From Agriotes lineatus (Eukaryota > Arthropoda > Insecta > Coleoptera > Elateridae), in NCBI GenBank assembly GCA_940337035.1, contig OW679200.1, positions 19,447,090-19,511,089 on the forward strand: DNA of 64,000 bases, in the 5' to 3' direction. The notes under the pieces were generated by a model that did no database searches, had not been told where the DNA came from, and worked only from the letters and a program-made list of their open reading frames with translations. Shown in pieces: positions 29,097 through 40,870 of this stretch. Every line of letters starts with the position of its first letter. Within the stretch, counting starts at the first letter, position 1. Both the position numbers and the translations under genes were made by a program.

Positions 29097-30561
29097 TGTA
29101 ACGGTGCACACCCTGGTTACCTGTTGCTTGTTTATAGGCCTACGTTGTGTGATTTTTTTACTGTTTTCGGCGGGTGCTTCGACGACAGTTACAGTTATTT
29201 TAACTAGGCTTCCGTATTTACTGTTTTCACTCCGTTCGTATAGGGGCTGGCGACCTCCAGCTTTTACAACAAAGAAAACCACAACATGTCAAGCGATGGT
29301 TATTTATTAGGACAAAGTAAACAGTACACTGCGCTTACAATTATTTGCCTAACGCCAATGGGCCGTTGCCGGCCGTAAACTTGTTACGAAGGGCCTGGTG
29401 GTGTTAGTGAGATAGTAGAGAGACAAGGAGTTGTTACGCAACGCCGACCTGCAAATAAAGCCAAAGAGGAGGCCTTGCTGTGCCAGTTTGCGTGCTAACG
29501 AGATAAGTAAAGACAGAGTTGTTAAGCAACGCCCACCTGCAAACAAGGCCCAAAGGGGAGGTCTTGCTGTGCCAGTTGGTGTGCTAACGAGTGAAGTAAA
29601 GACAAAGAGTGGTTACACAACGCTCACTTACAAACAAGACCAAAGAGGAGTCCTTGCTGTGTCAGTTTGCGTGCTAACGACGGAAGTAAAGACAAGAATT
29701 GGTGCCTAACGTTCATCGATTAACGAAAGTCCTAGCTTCACTTCGCAACACCAGTTGGCGCTACACCAAATAGAGTAAGGTGTTAATTAAGTGCGGAGTT
29801 GTCGTGATGTTGTTTTGTGTTACTAGTCGAACTAGCATCGGCCCCAGGCTTCGTGCTTCTTCTGCTACCCTTTCCTTCTGTGCCGAGTGTTTTATGCAAT
29901 CTTTCGCAGTCCCCTTCCTTCCGGTGCCGTAGGACGCCCGCCAATGCCAACGAAATCTAAATTTCGTTGCTATGGAGACTTGATTTCGATTGGCCGTTTC
30001 AGCTCCAAACCCCGCGGCGAGTTTTACTCCTTTTCCGTCGCATTTTTAAATATTTTCCCAGGATCTCCTTTTAACACGTGGGCCACGTGTTTGGAATCCT
30101 AGACCAATAAATTTCCCAAGCTAATTTAGCCGGCGGTTGGGCCTGGATGTTCTCAAATTCCCTTCGACCTCGGGTCATAGTCGCTCATAAATCTAATATA
30201 GAAATTTTTCGATTAGCCGGGGCGACCCACAGCTATGTCAGTATTGGGTTACAGCTTGCAAGCACAACAAACAAAACGAAAGCTTCTGTTATATGATATA
30301 ATTTTCCACTTATTTTATACACAAACACATCTATAGCTACAGATTATCATTGCATTAAACTAAAAACGCCTGAAATAAAACAAAAGTACGCCCTAGGAAT
30401 AACAATGCCTGAAATAAACAAATGTACGCCCTAGAAATAAAACGCCTGAAATAAACAAACGTACGCCCTAGAAATTAAATGTCTGAAATAAACAAACGTC
30501 CTTCCTAAAATAAGCTAGATAAAATTTAAAATAAAGTGTCTTTAAATTCGCGACCCTCACA
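29097..30561 (-). repeat. LTR 2 (central, shared, hybrid), 1465 bp
   Basis: It serves as 5' LTR of unit 1 and 3' LTR of unit 2. Up to about 29,749 its diagnostic positions match LTR 3 against LTR 1; from about 29,870 they match LTR 1 against LTR 3. A few differences (for example near 29,650 and 30,072) are private to it. Confidence 0.95.
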
Positions 30562-30575
30562 GTCTCCCCTAAAGG
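30562..30575 (-). promoter_or_regulatory. Polypurine tract, unit 2
   Basis: The same CCTTTAGGGGAGAC on the minus strand, immediately upstream of LTR 2 in element direction. Confidence 0.6.
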
Positions 30576-30648
30576 TTTTTTGTGTGGCCTCGCAGAGTTC
30601 ACCACGGAAACTTTTACTGTTGGGTCGTGTACCTCAACAACGCGCACT

Positions 30649-33600
30649 TCACTGCACTATGCTGGCCTGTGGGCGCCGGCGTTTCTCCCTACACCGCTGT
30701 AAGAAGCGCTTACGGGCTAGGCGCCTTGGTGTGGCCCCCCGTGCTGTTGGTGTCGTCGGTTTCTTGTAGGACCTTCTGGGCTGTGCGTCTTGCCCCACGT
30801 CCGGGTTGTCCCTGCTGGTGCCGTCCGGCTCCGGGTTCCCGTCGCCGCTGTCCGGTTCGGGGTGATGTCCGTCCTGTGTCGCTAACCTTGGCTCTGCTCC
30901 CAGCCTCTGGGTTGTTGTACTCTCCGTCGGCGGTGGTCTTGGCTTCTCTTGCTGCTCCATATCGGGGCCTCCCGTGCTACCCTGGGGTCGTAGCCCCATC
31001 AGCAGGGCGTTGCTTGGCCTACTCGGGGGTCTCTTCGCCATTGGCAGGCCCGTTTTGGCACACGCCCTTCGTAATCCTGGTTTTGGCTCGCTTGTCGTAT
31101 TTTTGTAAGCGTCCTCCGCCATCCTCGCGGAAAGGCCCCCTGGGGTGGGTGGCTTACTTTCAGCACACAGTACCCCCCAGTCGAGGACGTCATCGTGGCT
31201 CCCCCATTCGTCGACCAGGTGCTGGACCTCCATGGCGATGCTAAGGGCCGCAGGCTTATCCTCCCTATCCGTAAGGGCTACACCCGAGGTACCCTGCGGA
31301 GGGCACTTGACTCGACACTGACCTGGAGCCGACTGTTCTGAGGGCCAAGCGGCCGCAAGCTCGTATCTGGGCTTGCCATAAATTAACAAATTGGCAGCCC
31401 TTGCAGCCAGGACGGCGTTCGTGTAGAACCGTTTGAGGTTTTCCACGTTATACGATCCCTTCTTATGACCGCTCTCGATGTGTACTATGGTGTAAACATT
31501 GTTACCCAAGTCGCGCGATACCTTGAATGGACCCTCATATAGCAAGTGGAATTTGGCCGTTACTTTTTTATTGCTATTTGAAATTGGGTTAGACTTGAGC
31601 AGCACCAAATATCCCTCAGCAAAACGAATGTCCTTGGCCTTTTTATTGAATACTTTTCTCCGCATTTCCGCGCTGCTCAGCAAGTTTTTCCTGGCTGCTT
31701 CATGTATTTCATTCAATGTCAGTTCGCGGCGCGGTGGAAGGAACCTCCTGAGTAGGCGGTCCAGTTGCAGCTGTGGTTGTTTCCCGTATATGACCTCGTA
31801 TGGTGAATAGCCAGTAATAAAATGAGGCGCGGCATTAAAGCAACTTTCAATGTTTTTCAACTGCCAGGCCCAAGTAGTGTGTTTTTGGTGGCAGTAAGCG
31901 CGGAACATGCGGCCAAGCTCCATATTCACGCGTTCGACCGGGTTAGAAGCCGGGTGCCTTATCGAGGAATGTGTAGTCCTAATACCCGCCTGTTGCAATC
32001 GATCATACCATTTACGTGAGGTGAACTGTGAACCATGGTCGGTTAGGATCGATGCGGGTTTTATTACTTGGGAGAATTGTTCCAATATGCATTTGGCAGC
32101 TGCTCTCGAGGTGGCACGGCGTAGGGCATACAGTGCCACATATTTGGAAAATACATCGAGTACCACTAGTATGAAGGTGGCGCCTCCCCGACTCGTGGGC
32201 AACGGTCCATAGAAATCTGCGGTCACGAGTTCCCCAACTCGGCTCGCCATCACTGGGTTCATCAAGGCGCGTGTGATCTGGTTGTTACACTTCGTCTTTT
32301 CGCACAGGTCGCATGTTGCAATGACCCTCCGGACATCACTGTACATGCCCTTCCAGTAGAAGGTCCCTTTGATAGAGGCAAAGACTTTTCCTGCGCCGAA
32401 ATGCCCAAATTCTTGGTGGTGTTGCAGCACGAGGTCGCGCACCATTGCTCTTGGGATCGCCAGCCTTTCAGAACTATTCTGTTCAATTTGATACATCAGC
32501 ACGTCGTTCACAATCTTGAATTGTCGTGCCTTCCGTGCCATGGCTGTATCCTCCTCAAGGTGGGCATTTTCTAGGGCCTGCCAAATTTTCTCCAGTTCCG
32601 GGTCTTGTTTTTGTAACGCTTTTAAATAGCCCAGATTTTTGCCCACATCCTTGCAGTATTGTGTCTGGAATGCAGCAATGATGGGTTACCTTAATTCTTG
32701 TATGCCTACGCCGGCTCCAGTGGTGGGGAATCGGGATAATACATCTGCAGCAATATTATCCTTGCCCTTTACATATTCGATCTCGTAGTTAAACTGGTCC
32801 AGTATTAGGATCCATCTGGTTAAGCGGTCATTGAGTAGCCGGCATTGTCGCAAAAACTCCAGCGCCTTATGGTCGGTTCGGATGATAAATCTTGACGCCA
32901 CTAAGTACGTCCGAATTTTTTTTAATGAAAAAATAATCGCAAGCAGTTCCCTCTCGGTCGTTGTATACCTGCGCTCGGCGTCGTTCAGGGAGCGGCTGGC
33001 AAACGCGATTACCCCCTTTTCGCCATCATCTGACAGCTGGTAGAGTTCTGCCGCGAGCCCGTACCCAGACGCATCTGTCTGCAAGTAGAAGGGCAGGTCC
33101 GGCCTAGGATGTGTCAGCATTACAGAGTCTAAAAAAATTTTTTTCACACGGCCGAACGTCTCGTTCTCGGCGTCCCCCCAGCGCCATTTGGCGTCCTTCT
33201 TCAGCAACTGCGTCAGTCCGCGGGTGGTGTCGCTGTATGCTTGTGAAAAGCGGCGGTAGTAGTTGCAGAGCCCGAGGAACGCCCGCAGTTGTTTTTGCTT
33301 CCTTGGCGCCGGGAAGGCCATAATGGCTTGTATCTTTTTAGGGTCGGGCCTCACTCCGCTCGTCGTCAGCAGATGTCCCAAAAACTTAGTTTCAGTTTGG
33401 ATGAAGTTGAACTTAGCGAGATTGATTGTCAGCCCAGCCGCCTGTAGGCGTTGCAGTACCCATCGTAGGTGCCCCAAATGGTCTTCAAAGTTGGGAGACG
33501 CAATCAATAGGTCATCTATGTAGTTCACCGCAAATTCGCGCACCTCGGGGCCTAAGATGACGTCCATTGCTCTCGAAAAGCTGCCTACAGCTGTTTTTAA

Positions 33601-35172
33601 ACCGAAGGGTAACACGTTGAAGACGAACGTCCGGCCATTGTATAGAAACGCTGTGTACGGCTTCGAATCTTCAGTGAGGGGAATTTGATAATAACTGGAA
33701 CGCAGATCAATAGAAGTCATGAATTTAACTCCATGAAATCGCTGTAATAGTTCTTCAGCTGGTGACGGCGTTTCGCAGTCCGCCACCATCCGTTCATTTA
33801 GCAGACGCGCATCTAGACATATTCTGACTTCCTTATTTTTCTTTTTGACTACCGTCAGCGGGCTGCAAAACGGCGACGCGGCTCTCTGAATAATGCCTAG
33901 TTCTAACATTTCCTGTATGGCTGTTTCCACTGCTGGCCTAAGCGAAAATGAAACTGGATAAGGCCTTTTCACAAAAGGTGTTTCGTCGTGCATTTTAATG
34001 GCATGCTCATACAGTCGTGTTAGCCCCGGCCGTCGGGAAAACACAGGACGGAAGTCCATAAGTGTTTCCAGCAACTTGTCCTTTTGTTGTTCGTCCAAGG
34101 GCGCCCTTGCGACAGCCTCTCTTAACGCCTCCCCAGTTTCAAGCGCAGCATGTGTAGTAGATACGCGAGGTGCTGTTATTGCCGCTGCGTGGGCCATGCA
34201 TTCGTCGCCATTTGGGACTACTGTTCTGAAATGGACTTGTAGCACGTGGTTCGAGCTCTCCAATAAACTAATCGTCCGTTTATGAAAGTGGATGACGGCG
34301 GAGTGCCTGGCCAACCAATCCGCCCCCAGTATCATCGATTTAATTACATTTTTCACTATCAAACAGGGAATGTGAATTCGCCTCTCTTGAATCTCCACGG
34401 GCAGCAGCACTTGCAGCTTCACGGGGCTAGTAGGCTTCCCCACCGCACCTCGCAATTGTAACGAGGGTACTGGTAAAGAATTTATATGTGGCGCGGCCGC
34501 TTCGATAAGCGCCCATTCAGTTTCAGCTAAACAGGTGATTTTGCTACCAGTATCGACGAGGGCTCCAATGTTTTTCCCATCAGGCAGTAAAACGGTGATT
34601 TCCGGCAAAGGTCGTGAATCGGTTCTGGCGCCATTTTCCAAAGAGGTTGCCTGTCGATGTACTGATAATATATCGGCAGTTGGGCCTACGACAGTACCTC
34701 CCAAGGAGCCCTCACACGCCGCCACTGGTTTGCATTTTTCCTGTATGCCTTTAACTGTTAAATTCTCCTGAGCGCGGCCGGCGTTAAGTGGCTTATTATA
34801 ACTACAGAAGGGCCGGCCGCTCCTGGATACGTCCCTGTAGCGGTCCTTTGCTTCGACGGCAGCTGGAAATTTAAGCGCCATCCTGATCGGTCCGAGTTTT
34901 ATGGCGGAGCCTGAAAACAGTAGCGCATTCCTTGCGCCCTTAGTGGACCGCCCTGGGCCAAGCGATTTAGACCCGCTCCGCCCGCTTCGGGTTTCCCGGC
35001 CGTTGACCCTGGGTGGCATGTGCTTGTGTAACGGGGCTTTGCGACAGGTCGGTCCTTGACCATCTTGTTGCAGGCCGTGGGCGTCGACCTTGTCGGCTTC
35101 AAAATTGTTGCCAAAGTCCAAAACCGGGCTTATGATAAGGGCTCGCGGCTGGTGGCCCAATTTCGATAGCAT
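30649..35172 (-). pseudogene. Gypsy Pol polyprotein, unit 2, broken by one nonsense codon
   Basis: Same frame and length as unit 1 Pol, but a single substitution turns the GAA after GIQELR into TAA (stop at 32684-32686). This splits it into an upstream part with protease, reverse transcriptase and RNase H (35172-32684) and a downstream part with integrase and the C-terminal extension (32646-30649 from its first Met). The integrase Glu is intact here (NPVERVN). Other changes from unit 1 are few (for example Gly/Arg in FPAP.KQK, Leu/Trp in K.RWGD). Confidence 0.9.
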
Positions 35173-36162
35173 CTACATCACGTGCGTTCCGATAGCGGCT
35201 AGTGTTTGGACATGCAGTAAAGCGGTCAGCTTTAATTGCGTCTTGCCTACGCAGGAATTCGGCAGTTTCAGCTATGTTTCGGCCTGACTGCAATTGGTAG
35301 AGAGCGCGTATAGGTTCCGGAAAATGGCGCATGATGTCGGCCGCTAACATTGCCTCGGCGACCGGTGGTATCATACGACCCGCTTGGCTAACAAAGTAAG
35401 CAAAATGTGCTAGCATTGTTTGTTTTCCACTGGTATCCCAGCGCGAGGTACTGATCTGATTTCGAATTTTGCGTTGCTCTCATTTGCCCCAGAACGTGTT
35501 CAGGAAGTCGCGCCTGAAATCTTCGAAAGTATCCCAGCTGTCTGCATACAGTGCCTTCCAAAAGCGGGCGCCGCCCCGCAGACATTCAAGCGCCAACTGC
35601 AGCTGCTCCTGCCCGTTTAATTTCAGACGCCTGCAAAAATTTGCAGTTCGTCTAGGAAGTCGAGGGAGTTCTTGGAAATGTTGTCGCTAAATACGGGCTT
35701 CTCGGGAAGCGTCGCCAACAGCAGTGAGCGTTCCCAGGCATAGGCCGGGACTTCCGCACACGCTGCAGTGGCGTTATTCGTCATATGCGGCTCCTTGACA
35801 TTACTTTGCTTCTCGGGCTGGCTTTGTTGTACTATGTTCGCGCCAGTCAGACTAGTACTGGCGCTTTCTTGATTCCCCCTCGTATGTGAGGCGGCTGTGC
35901 TGCAACAGGAGCCCTCCGCGGCCCTTATTTCATTTAAAGAGCTCATCACTCCGGTCATGAATTCATTTAAATTTTGATTTCTTTCTTGTTCCAAGGCGTG
36001 TTGGGCCCGGCTCCAATGAAAGAACCAAGTCGGCACCAATAGTGTTTCCGGCGTCGGTACTTCATGCTCCTCTATTTCAGCACTTTCGCCGGCTGTACCG
36101 GCCGGCAATATATCTGGCTCGATGTCCCGCGCCTCCAAGTTTCCATCGGCACTATTTGACAT
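35099..36162 (-). pseudogene. Gypsy gag, unit 2 (same lesions as unit 1)
   Basis: Starts at ATG 36162; the first frame stops at 35623, and the second frame carries the same TGA near 35,482 and runs to 35099. One amino-acid difference from unit 1 was seen (AIKADR here, AIKDDR there). Confidence 0.75.
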
Positions 36163-36201
36163 TGTTGATTTCAGTTTTCGGCCCCCTGTTATTACTCCCC
36201 T

Positions 36202-36219
36202 ATCCTGGTCACGGCACCA
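36202..36219 (-). promoter_or_regulatory. Primer binding site, unit 2
   Basis: TGGTGCCGTGACCAGGAT on the minus strand, 6 nt after the end of LTR 3. Confidence 0.6.
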
Positions 36220-36225
36220 CCTTTC

Positions 36226-37690
36226 TGTAACGGTGCACACCCTGGTTACCTGTTGCTTGTTTATAGGCCTACGTTGTGTGATTTTTTTACTGTTTTCGGC
36301 GGGTGCTTCGACGACAGTTACAGTTATTTTAACTAGGCTTCCGTATTTACTGTTTTCACTCCGTTCGTATAGGGGCTGGCGACCTCCAGCTTTTACAACA
36401 AAGAAAACCACAACATGTCAAGCGATGGTTATTTATTAGGACAAAGTAAACAGTACACTGCGCTTACAATTATTTGCCTAACGCCAATGGGCCGTTGCCG
36501 GCCGTAAACTTGTTACGAAGGGCCTGGTGGTGTTAGTGAGATAGTAGAGAGACAAGGAGTTGTTACGCAACGCCGACCTGCAAATAAAGCCAAAGAGGAG
36601 GCCTTGCTGTGCCAGTTTGCGTGCTAACGAGATAAGTAAAGACAGAGTTGTTAAGCAACGCCCACCTGCAAACAAGGCCCAAAGGGGAGGTCTTGCTGTG
36701 CCAGTTGGTGTGCTAACGAGTGAAGTAAAGACAAAGAGTGGTTACACAACGCTCACTTACAAACAAGACCAAAGAGGAGGCCTTGCTGTGTCAGTTTGCG
36801 TGCTAACGACGGAAGTAAAGACAAGAGTTGGTGCCTAACGTTCATCGATTAACGAAAGTCCTAGCTTCACTTCGCAACACCAGTTGGCGCTACACCAAAT
36901 AGAGTAAGGTGTTAATTAAGTGCGGAGTTGTCGTGATGTTGTTTTGTGTTACTAGTCGAACTAGCATCGGCCCCAGGCTTCGTGCTTCTTCTGCTACCTT
37001 TTCCTTCTGTGCCGAGTGTTTTATGCAATCTTTCGCAGTCCCCTTCCTTCCTGTGCCGTGGGACGCCCGCCAATGCCAACGAAATCTAAATTTCGTTGCT
37101 ATGGAGACTTGATTTCGATTGGCCGTTTCAGCTCCAAACCCCGCGGCGAGTTTTACTCCTTTTCCGTCGCATTTTTAAATATTTTCCCAGGATCTCCTTT
37201 TGACACGTGGGCCACGTGTTTGGAATCCTAGACCAATAAATTTCCCAAGCTAATTTAGCCGGCGGTTGGGCCTGGATGTTCTCAAATTCCCTTCGACCTC
37301 GGGTCATAGTCGCTCATAAATCTAATATAGGAATTTTTCGATTAGCCGAGGCGACCCACAGCTGTGACAGTATTGGGTTACAGCTTGCAAGCAAAACAAA
37401 CAAAACGAAAGCTTCCGTTATATGATATAATTTTCCACTTATTTTATACACAAACACATCTATAGCTACAGATTATCATTGCATTAAACTAAAAACGAAT
37501 GAAATAAAACAAAAGTATGCCCTAGGAATAACAATGCCTGAAATAAACAAATGTACGCCCTAGAAATAAAACGCCTGAAATAAACAAACGTACGCCCTAG
37601 AAATTAAATGTCTGAAATAAACAAACGTCCTTCCTAAAATAAGCTAAATAAAATTTAAAATAAAGTGTCTGTAAATACGCGACCCTCACA
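36226..37690 (-). repeat. LTR 3 (right; 5' LTR of unit 2), 1465 bp
   Basis: Same length as LTR 2. Its right part carries private differences (for example AAAACGAATG for AAAACGCCTG and TGTAAATACGCG for TTTAAATTCGCG) that LTRs 1 and 2 lack. Confidence 0.95.
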
Positions 37691-37694
37691 TTAC

Positions 37695-38432
37695 TTGTCT
37701 TCCATGTAATCACCAACCTCAGCAACGAACACTAATTATATCTTGCATGTACCAATAAATCCAAATCTATTTAAATATTGTAGTCTTCTTGTTATTTGTA
37801 CCTAATTAACTGTATTCCACAATCTCTTCACTGATTGTATGCTTGTATTACTTCAAAAATACTTTTCCATATAGCTATTTGCACCACGTAGATTTGTTAA
37901 AAGCCCTGTTATTTGTATATCACCAAATATTTATACAAATAAAGGCATAATTTCAAATTTTTATTGTATCAAAAATAAGTTTTTCAAAAATCTGTATACA
38001 TTTTTATGAGTTTGTTATTCTTACTGTTTAAACAAATTACAATTATTCCTCTTATTCCTCTTAAAAAATATTAAATGTCCTAATTATTACATGCTACAAT
38101 TTCTTATTATTATAGCAAGCAGATTTGTCAAATGTAACATTGGCTTGAACTTTATTAATATTGAACTCAACCATCAAAATTGAATACTCAATTATTATTT
38201 AAAATTTTCAAATTGCATTACTGTTTTAATTTTCATCATTCATTTTGAAATTAACACCCAATCTTATTTAAACCCCTCAAAATTTGATTGTATTAATCTT
38301 CCAAATTTATCATTTTTATATTTTTATTTTAAAACTACCCTAAGTGTATCATAACAATATGTTAAACTGCACATTAAACGCAAGTAAACAATATAATAGA
38401 TACCTGTAAGGAGCTTGGTTGTGCTATAACTG
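37695..38432. other. AT-rich flank, nothing recognised
   Basis: Continues the sequence left of 22002 once the Gypsy block is removed. No coding frame or repeat was identified. Confidence 0.6.
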
Positions 38433-38612
38433 ATGTCTCAATGTTACTGCGACGGCTATGGTACCCAGAGACTGCAGGGGACGAAACGAAAGGCATACTA
38501 CAAACAACTCAACAGGCTGCGGCCACTGCGGGAGCTGAACACCTGGGAAATTTATCCATACATACGTGATGTGAAGTTCGAACGGAAGCTTCGCCAACAC
38601 AAAACACGATAA
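38433..38612 (+). CDS. Possible small protein or exon, 59 codons, unknown
   Basis: An ATG-initiated frame, MSQCYCDGYGTQRLQGTKRK..., rich in Arg/Lys/Tyr/Leu, with GC content well above its AT-rich surroundings and ending RKLRQHKTR and a stop. The composition looks protein-like (hydrophobic/basic repeats such as LNRLRPLREL) but I do not recognise it. The opposite strand is also open over this stretch (38424-38672), so composition alone may keep both frames open. It could be an exon, a transposon piece or chance. Confidence 0.25.
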   Translation: MSQCYCDGYGTQRLQGTKRKAYYKQLNRLRPLRELNTWEIYPYIRDVKFERKLRQHKTR

Positions 38613-39089
38613 AACGCGATCGAAAAAAGGTTTCGGGACAGTCGAGCGGTACATCATACTTCTCTCTCGCACCCATGGCCATTGTTTGTTAAATTCATGT
38701 CGCGGAACGTTCTAGAATGCGGCTGCAGAAAAAATTGGTATTTCCACAACGGCTAAACTTAGCGCGCCAACAGATCGAAAACCGAGAAACACCAAATGAG
38801 TACATTTCAGACCGTCAAATGTAAGCAAAATAATTTGGAATGCTTAAATTCAAGCGGAATAATACGAAAAACTCATATACAAGCGGGGTTCTAATTTAGA
38901 AAATACGCTACTTAGCCGTACATTCGTACAATTTAAAAATGCCCTGACAAATATTCACAACAATATAATCATAAAAATATAATACGACATTATCTCCAAG
39001 TTGCCTGGAATGAATTATCGCAAGACTCACTTGATGACTTTATTTGCAGCATGCTTCGAAGGGTAAATGAATGTGTGAGATGCTGGGGA

Positions 39090-39440
39090 GGTGTAACAGG
39101 TTATTAACATTTATAACTCTCACTTGTTAGGTTAGAGAGCTCGACTTCGATGCAACGGTACGGGATTCAACTCCCAAATCTGGCAACTGGCGTAGCGGGC
39201 GGCCCACCCAGTCGCTTTAAAAATTGGGTACGGAAACCACGGTTGTTGAAGTAGGGAAAGTAAGGCAGTTGTCGAAGGTGTGATGCTAACCACATCACCC
39301 AGTACGCCGTTAACGGTGTGCCAGATGACTGGGTTTAGAAAAGAGATATTTCGGCGACCCTGGCTCACCGAGTCTCAGGCGATATCCCCACGTGTGGAAT
39401 GAAATGCCCTGAACTTTACTTTCCTTTACTTGGTTTTTAA
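39090..39440. mobile_element. Putative SINE-like repeat
   Basis: A stretch of higher GC with a box B-like GGGATTCAACTCCC near 39,160 and a non-coding body to about 39,440. A tRNA-like head is not convincing. The call rests on composition and resemblance to SINE bodies. Confidence 0.3.
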
Positions 39441-39865
39441 ACCAAAACTTAGTCAGTTACCTCGTTTGAGCTACTAAACAATGATTGAAAAATCAAAGTA
39501 ATTTTTGCATTTTAATTGGGTGTAACGTTTTTAACTCAATATACGTGATGGTTAAAGGTTATCACTTATCATTAATGAAGAACAGGACAAAATGACATAA
39601 ATAGTGAAATAATGACTAACAAAGTTATTTGAATTTAATTGAATTTGAATTTATTTTATTAATATTACGTCTCTATATTACGTAAATGTTAAATAATAAT
39701 GCTTTATATAAAAAAGAAACGTACACATATAAGTTATATTATAACATATAGATACCTATTTGTAACGCCTCGTTTTATTTTGGCGTTGCTTGTGAACTCT
39801 TGTGCATCTATTATTTTCGATGTCTATGGCTCCTATTTTGTATTTTTGCACGGCCCCGCCTCCCG

Positions 39866-40177
39866 CTATTTTATCAGTTCAGACAGCATTTTCAAATCGT
39901 AGAGTTTCTTGTCGGGTTCTGTTCTCCTTTTGATGCAGAATGGTAATGTCGGTCTAGCGTTGTAAAACTTGTCGAGTAGTTTTTGCGGATATGCAAATTT
40001 TGGAATTTGGTTTCTGGTCCTTGCTTGATATTGTGGAGTAGTAGCACTTGCAGTTTTTAGAGAGATATTGGTTCTCTCGCCATTTTCCTCGTGGACACCC
40101 GTGGTCGATAAAGTCTTCGACCCGAATCTAATAAGTATTCCGGACCCACCCCGCTGAGATACAACTTTCGTCGGCAG
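39866..40177 (-). pseudogene. Unidentified coding-like fragment (104 codons, no start)
   Basis: Minus-strand open frame bounded by stops. It contains GGSGILIRFGSKTLSTTG and TPQYQARTRNQIPKFAYPQK, then FYNARPTLPFCIKRRTEPDK and ends LKMLSELIK. No Met occurs until near the end, so it is an exon or a decayed element piece. I do not recognise the family. Confidence 0.35.
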
Positions 40178-40511
40178 TTAAATGTGCATCAGCTCCAGTA
40201 TCACCGTCGGACACAACAGAGTGGCTGCTAGGGTCCTACAGGTATTGTGTTTCCCTAATTTTAAGCGCTAAAGGTGTAGAGTGATTGGTCAGTTAATTGA
40301 CAAAGTGACGCTTTCTAAGAACCCCATTTAACGCCGTAATATAGTCATAAACTTTAGTTGCTTCAAGTAACCAATAACCTAAGTATTTGATACGGTCAAT
40401 AATTATATTTAGCAGTCTGTAAAAATTTTATGATATCATATATGTATAGGGACAACCTTTTCGAACCGTTTAGTTTGTGTTAATTATACAGACTTATATT
40501 CATATTCTAGA

Positions 40512-40870
40512 AGCCGGGTAGCGCAGTTGGGAAAGCGCTTAGCTTGCATTAAGCAAGTCCTCGGTTCGAATTCCGTAGGGGCCGATTGGAATCGGGCTCG
40601 GTGAGACCATTCACAGCTGGGCACCAAATTAACTGTGCTCTACTCAGAACCACAGACCTAAGACATAGGTAACAAGGTTTACACATCACCAAAACACACA
40701 TTAACACACAATGGTTGCTAAACAAGCACGAAAGGCGCGCTCCAACTTTGTATCTCGTAACTCGGGGCAAGTTGAGCATTACACCGCCAGATGCTAGCGT
40801 ACAGAGCACCAGCCTCTACACCGATAAGGTAGCAAGAGGTTAACGATTATGCATACATACATACATACAT
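40512..40870 (+). mobile_element. tRNA-headed SINE with (CATA)n tail
   Basis: GGGTAGCGCAGTTGGGAAAG (box A-like) and CGGTTCGAATTCC (box B-like) about 40 bp apart form a tRNA-like head. A body of about 260 bp follows, ending in CATACATACATACATACATAC at 40850-40870. The head differs from the SINE at 14.9 kb. Confidence 0.6.

Larger units (their letters stand above)
22006..37690 (-). mobile_element. Tandem Gypsy LTR retrotransposon: LTR-internal-LTR-internal-LTR
   Basis: Three LTRs (22006-23432, 29097-30561, 36226-37690) separate two internal regions of identical length (5,664 bp). The whole block is flanked once by TTAC (22002-22005 and 37691-37694), the 4-bp duplication typical of Gypsy elements, and no duplication flanks the central LTR. 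Coding is on the minus strand. The pattern of differences shows the central LTR is a left/right hybrid, as unequal crossing-over predicts. Both units share a gag frameshift and stop; each pol has its own lesion, so neither unit looks autonomous. Confidence 0.95.

Noticed and set aside
28494..29282. Gag start at the upstream Met in the LTR (29282)
   Set aside because: That frame begins inside the LTR and crosses the primer binding site; the ATG at 29033 l63 nt past the LTR is the sensible start.
40512..40590. Functional tRNA gene
   Set aside because: The head is followed by a SINE body and (CATA)n tail; cloverleaf pairing is poor.
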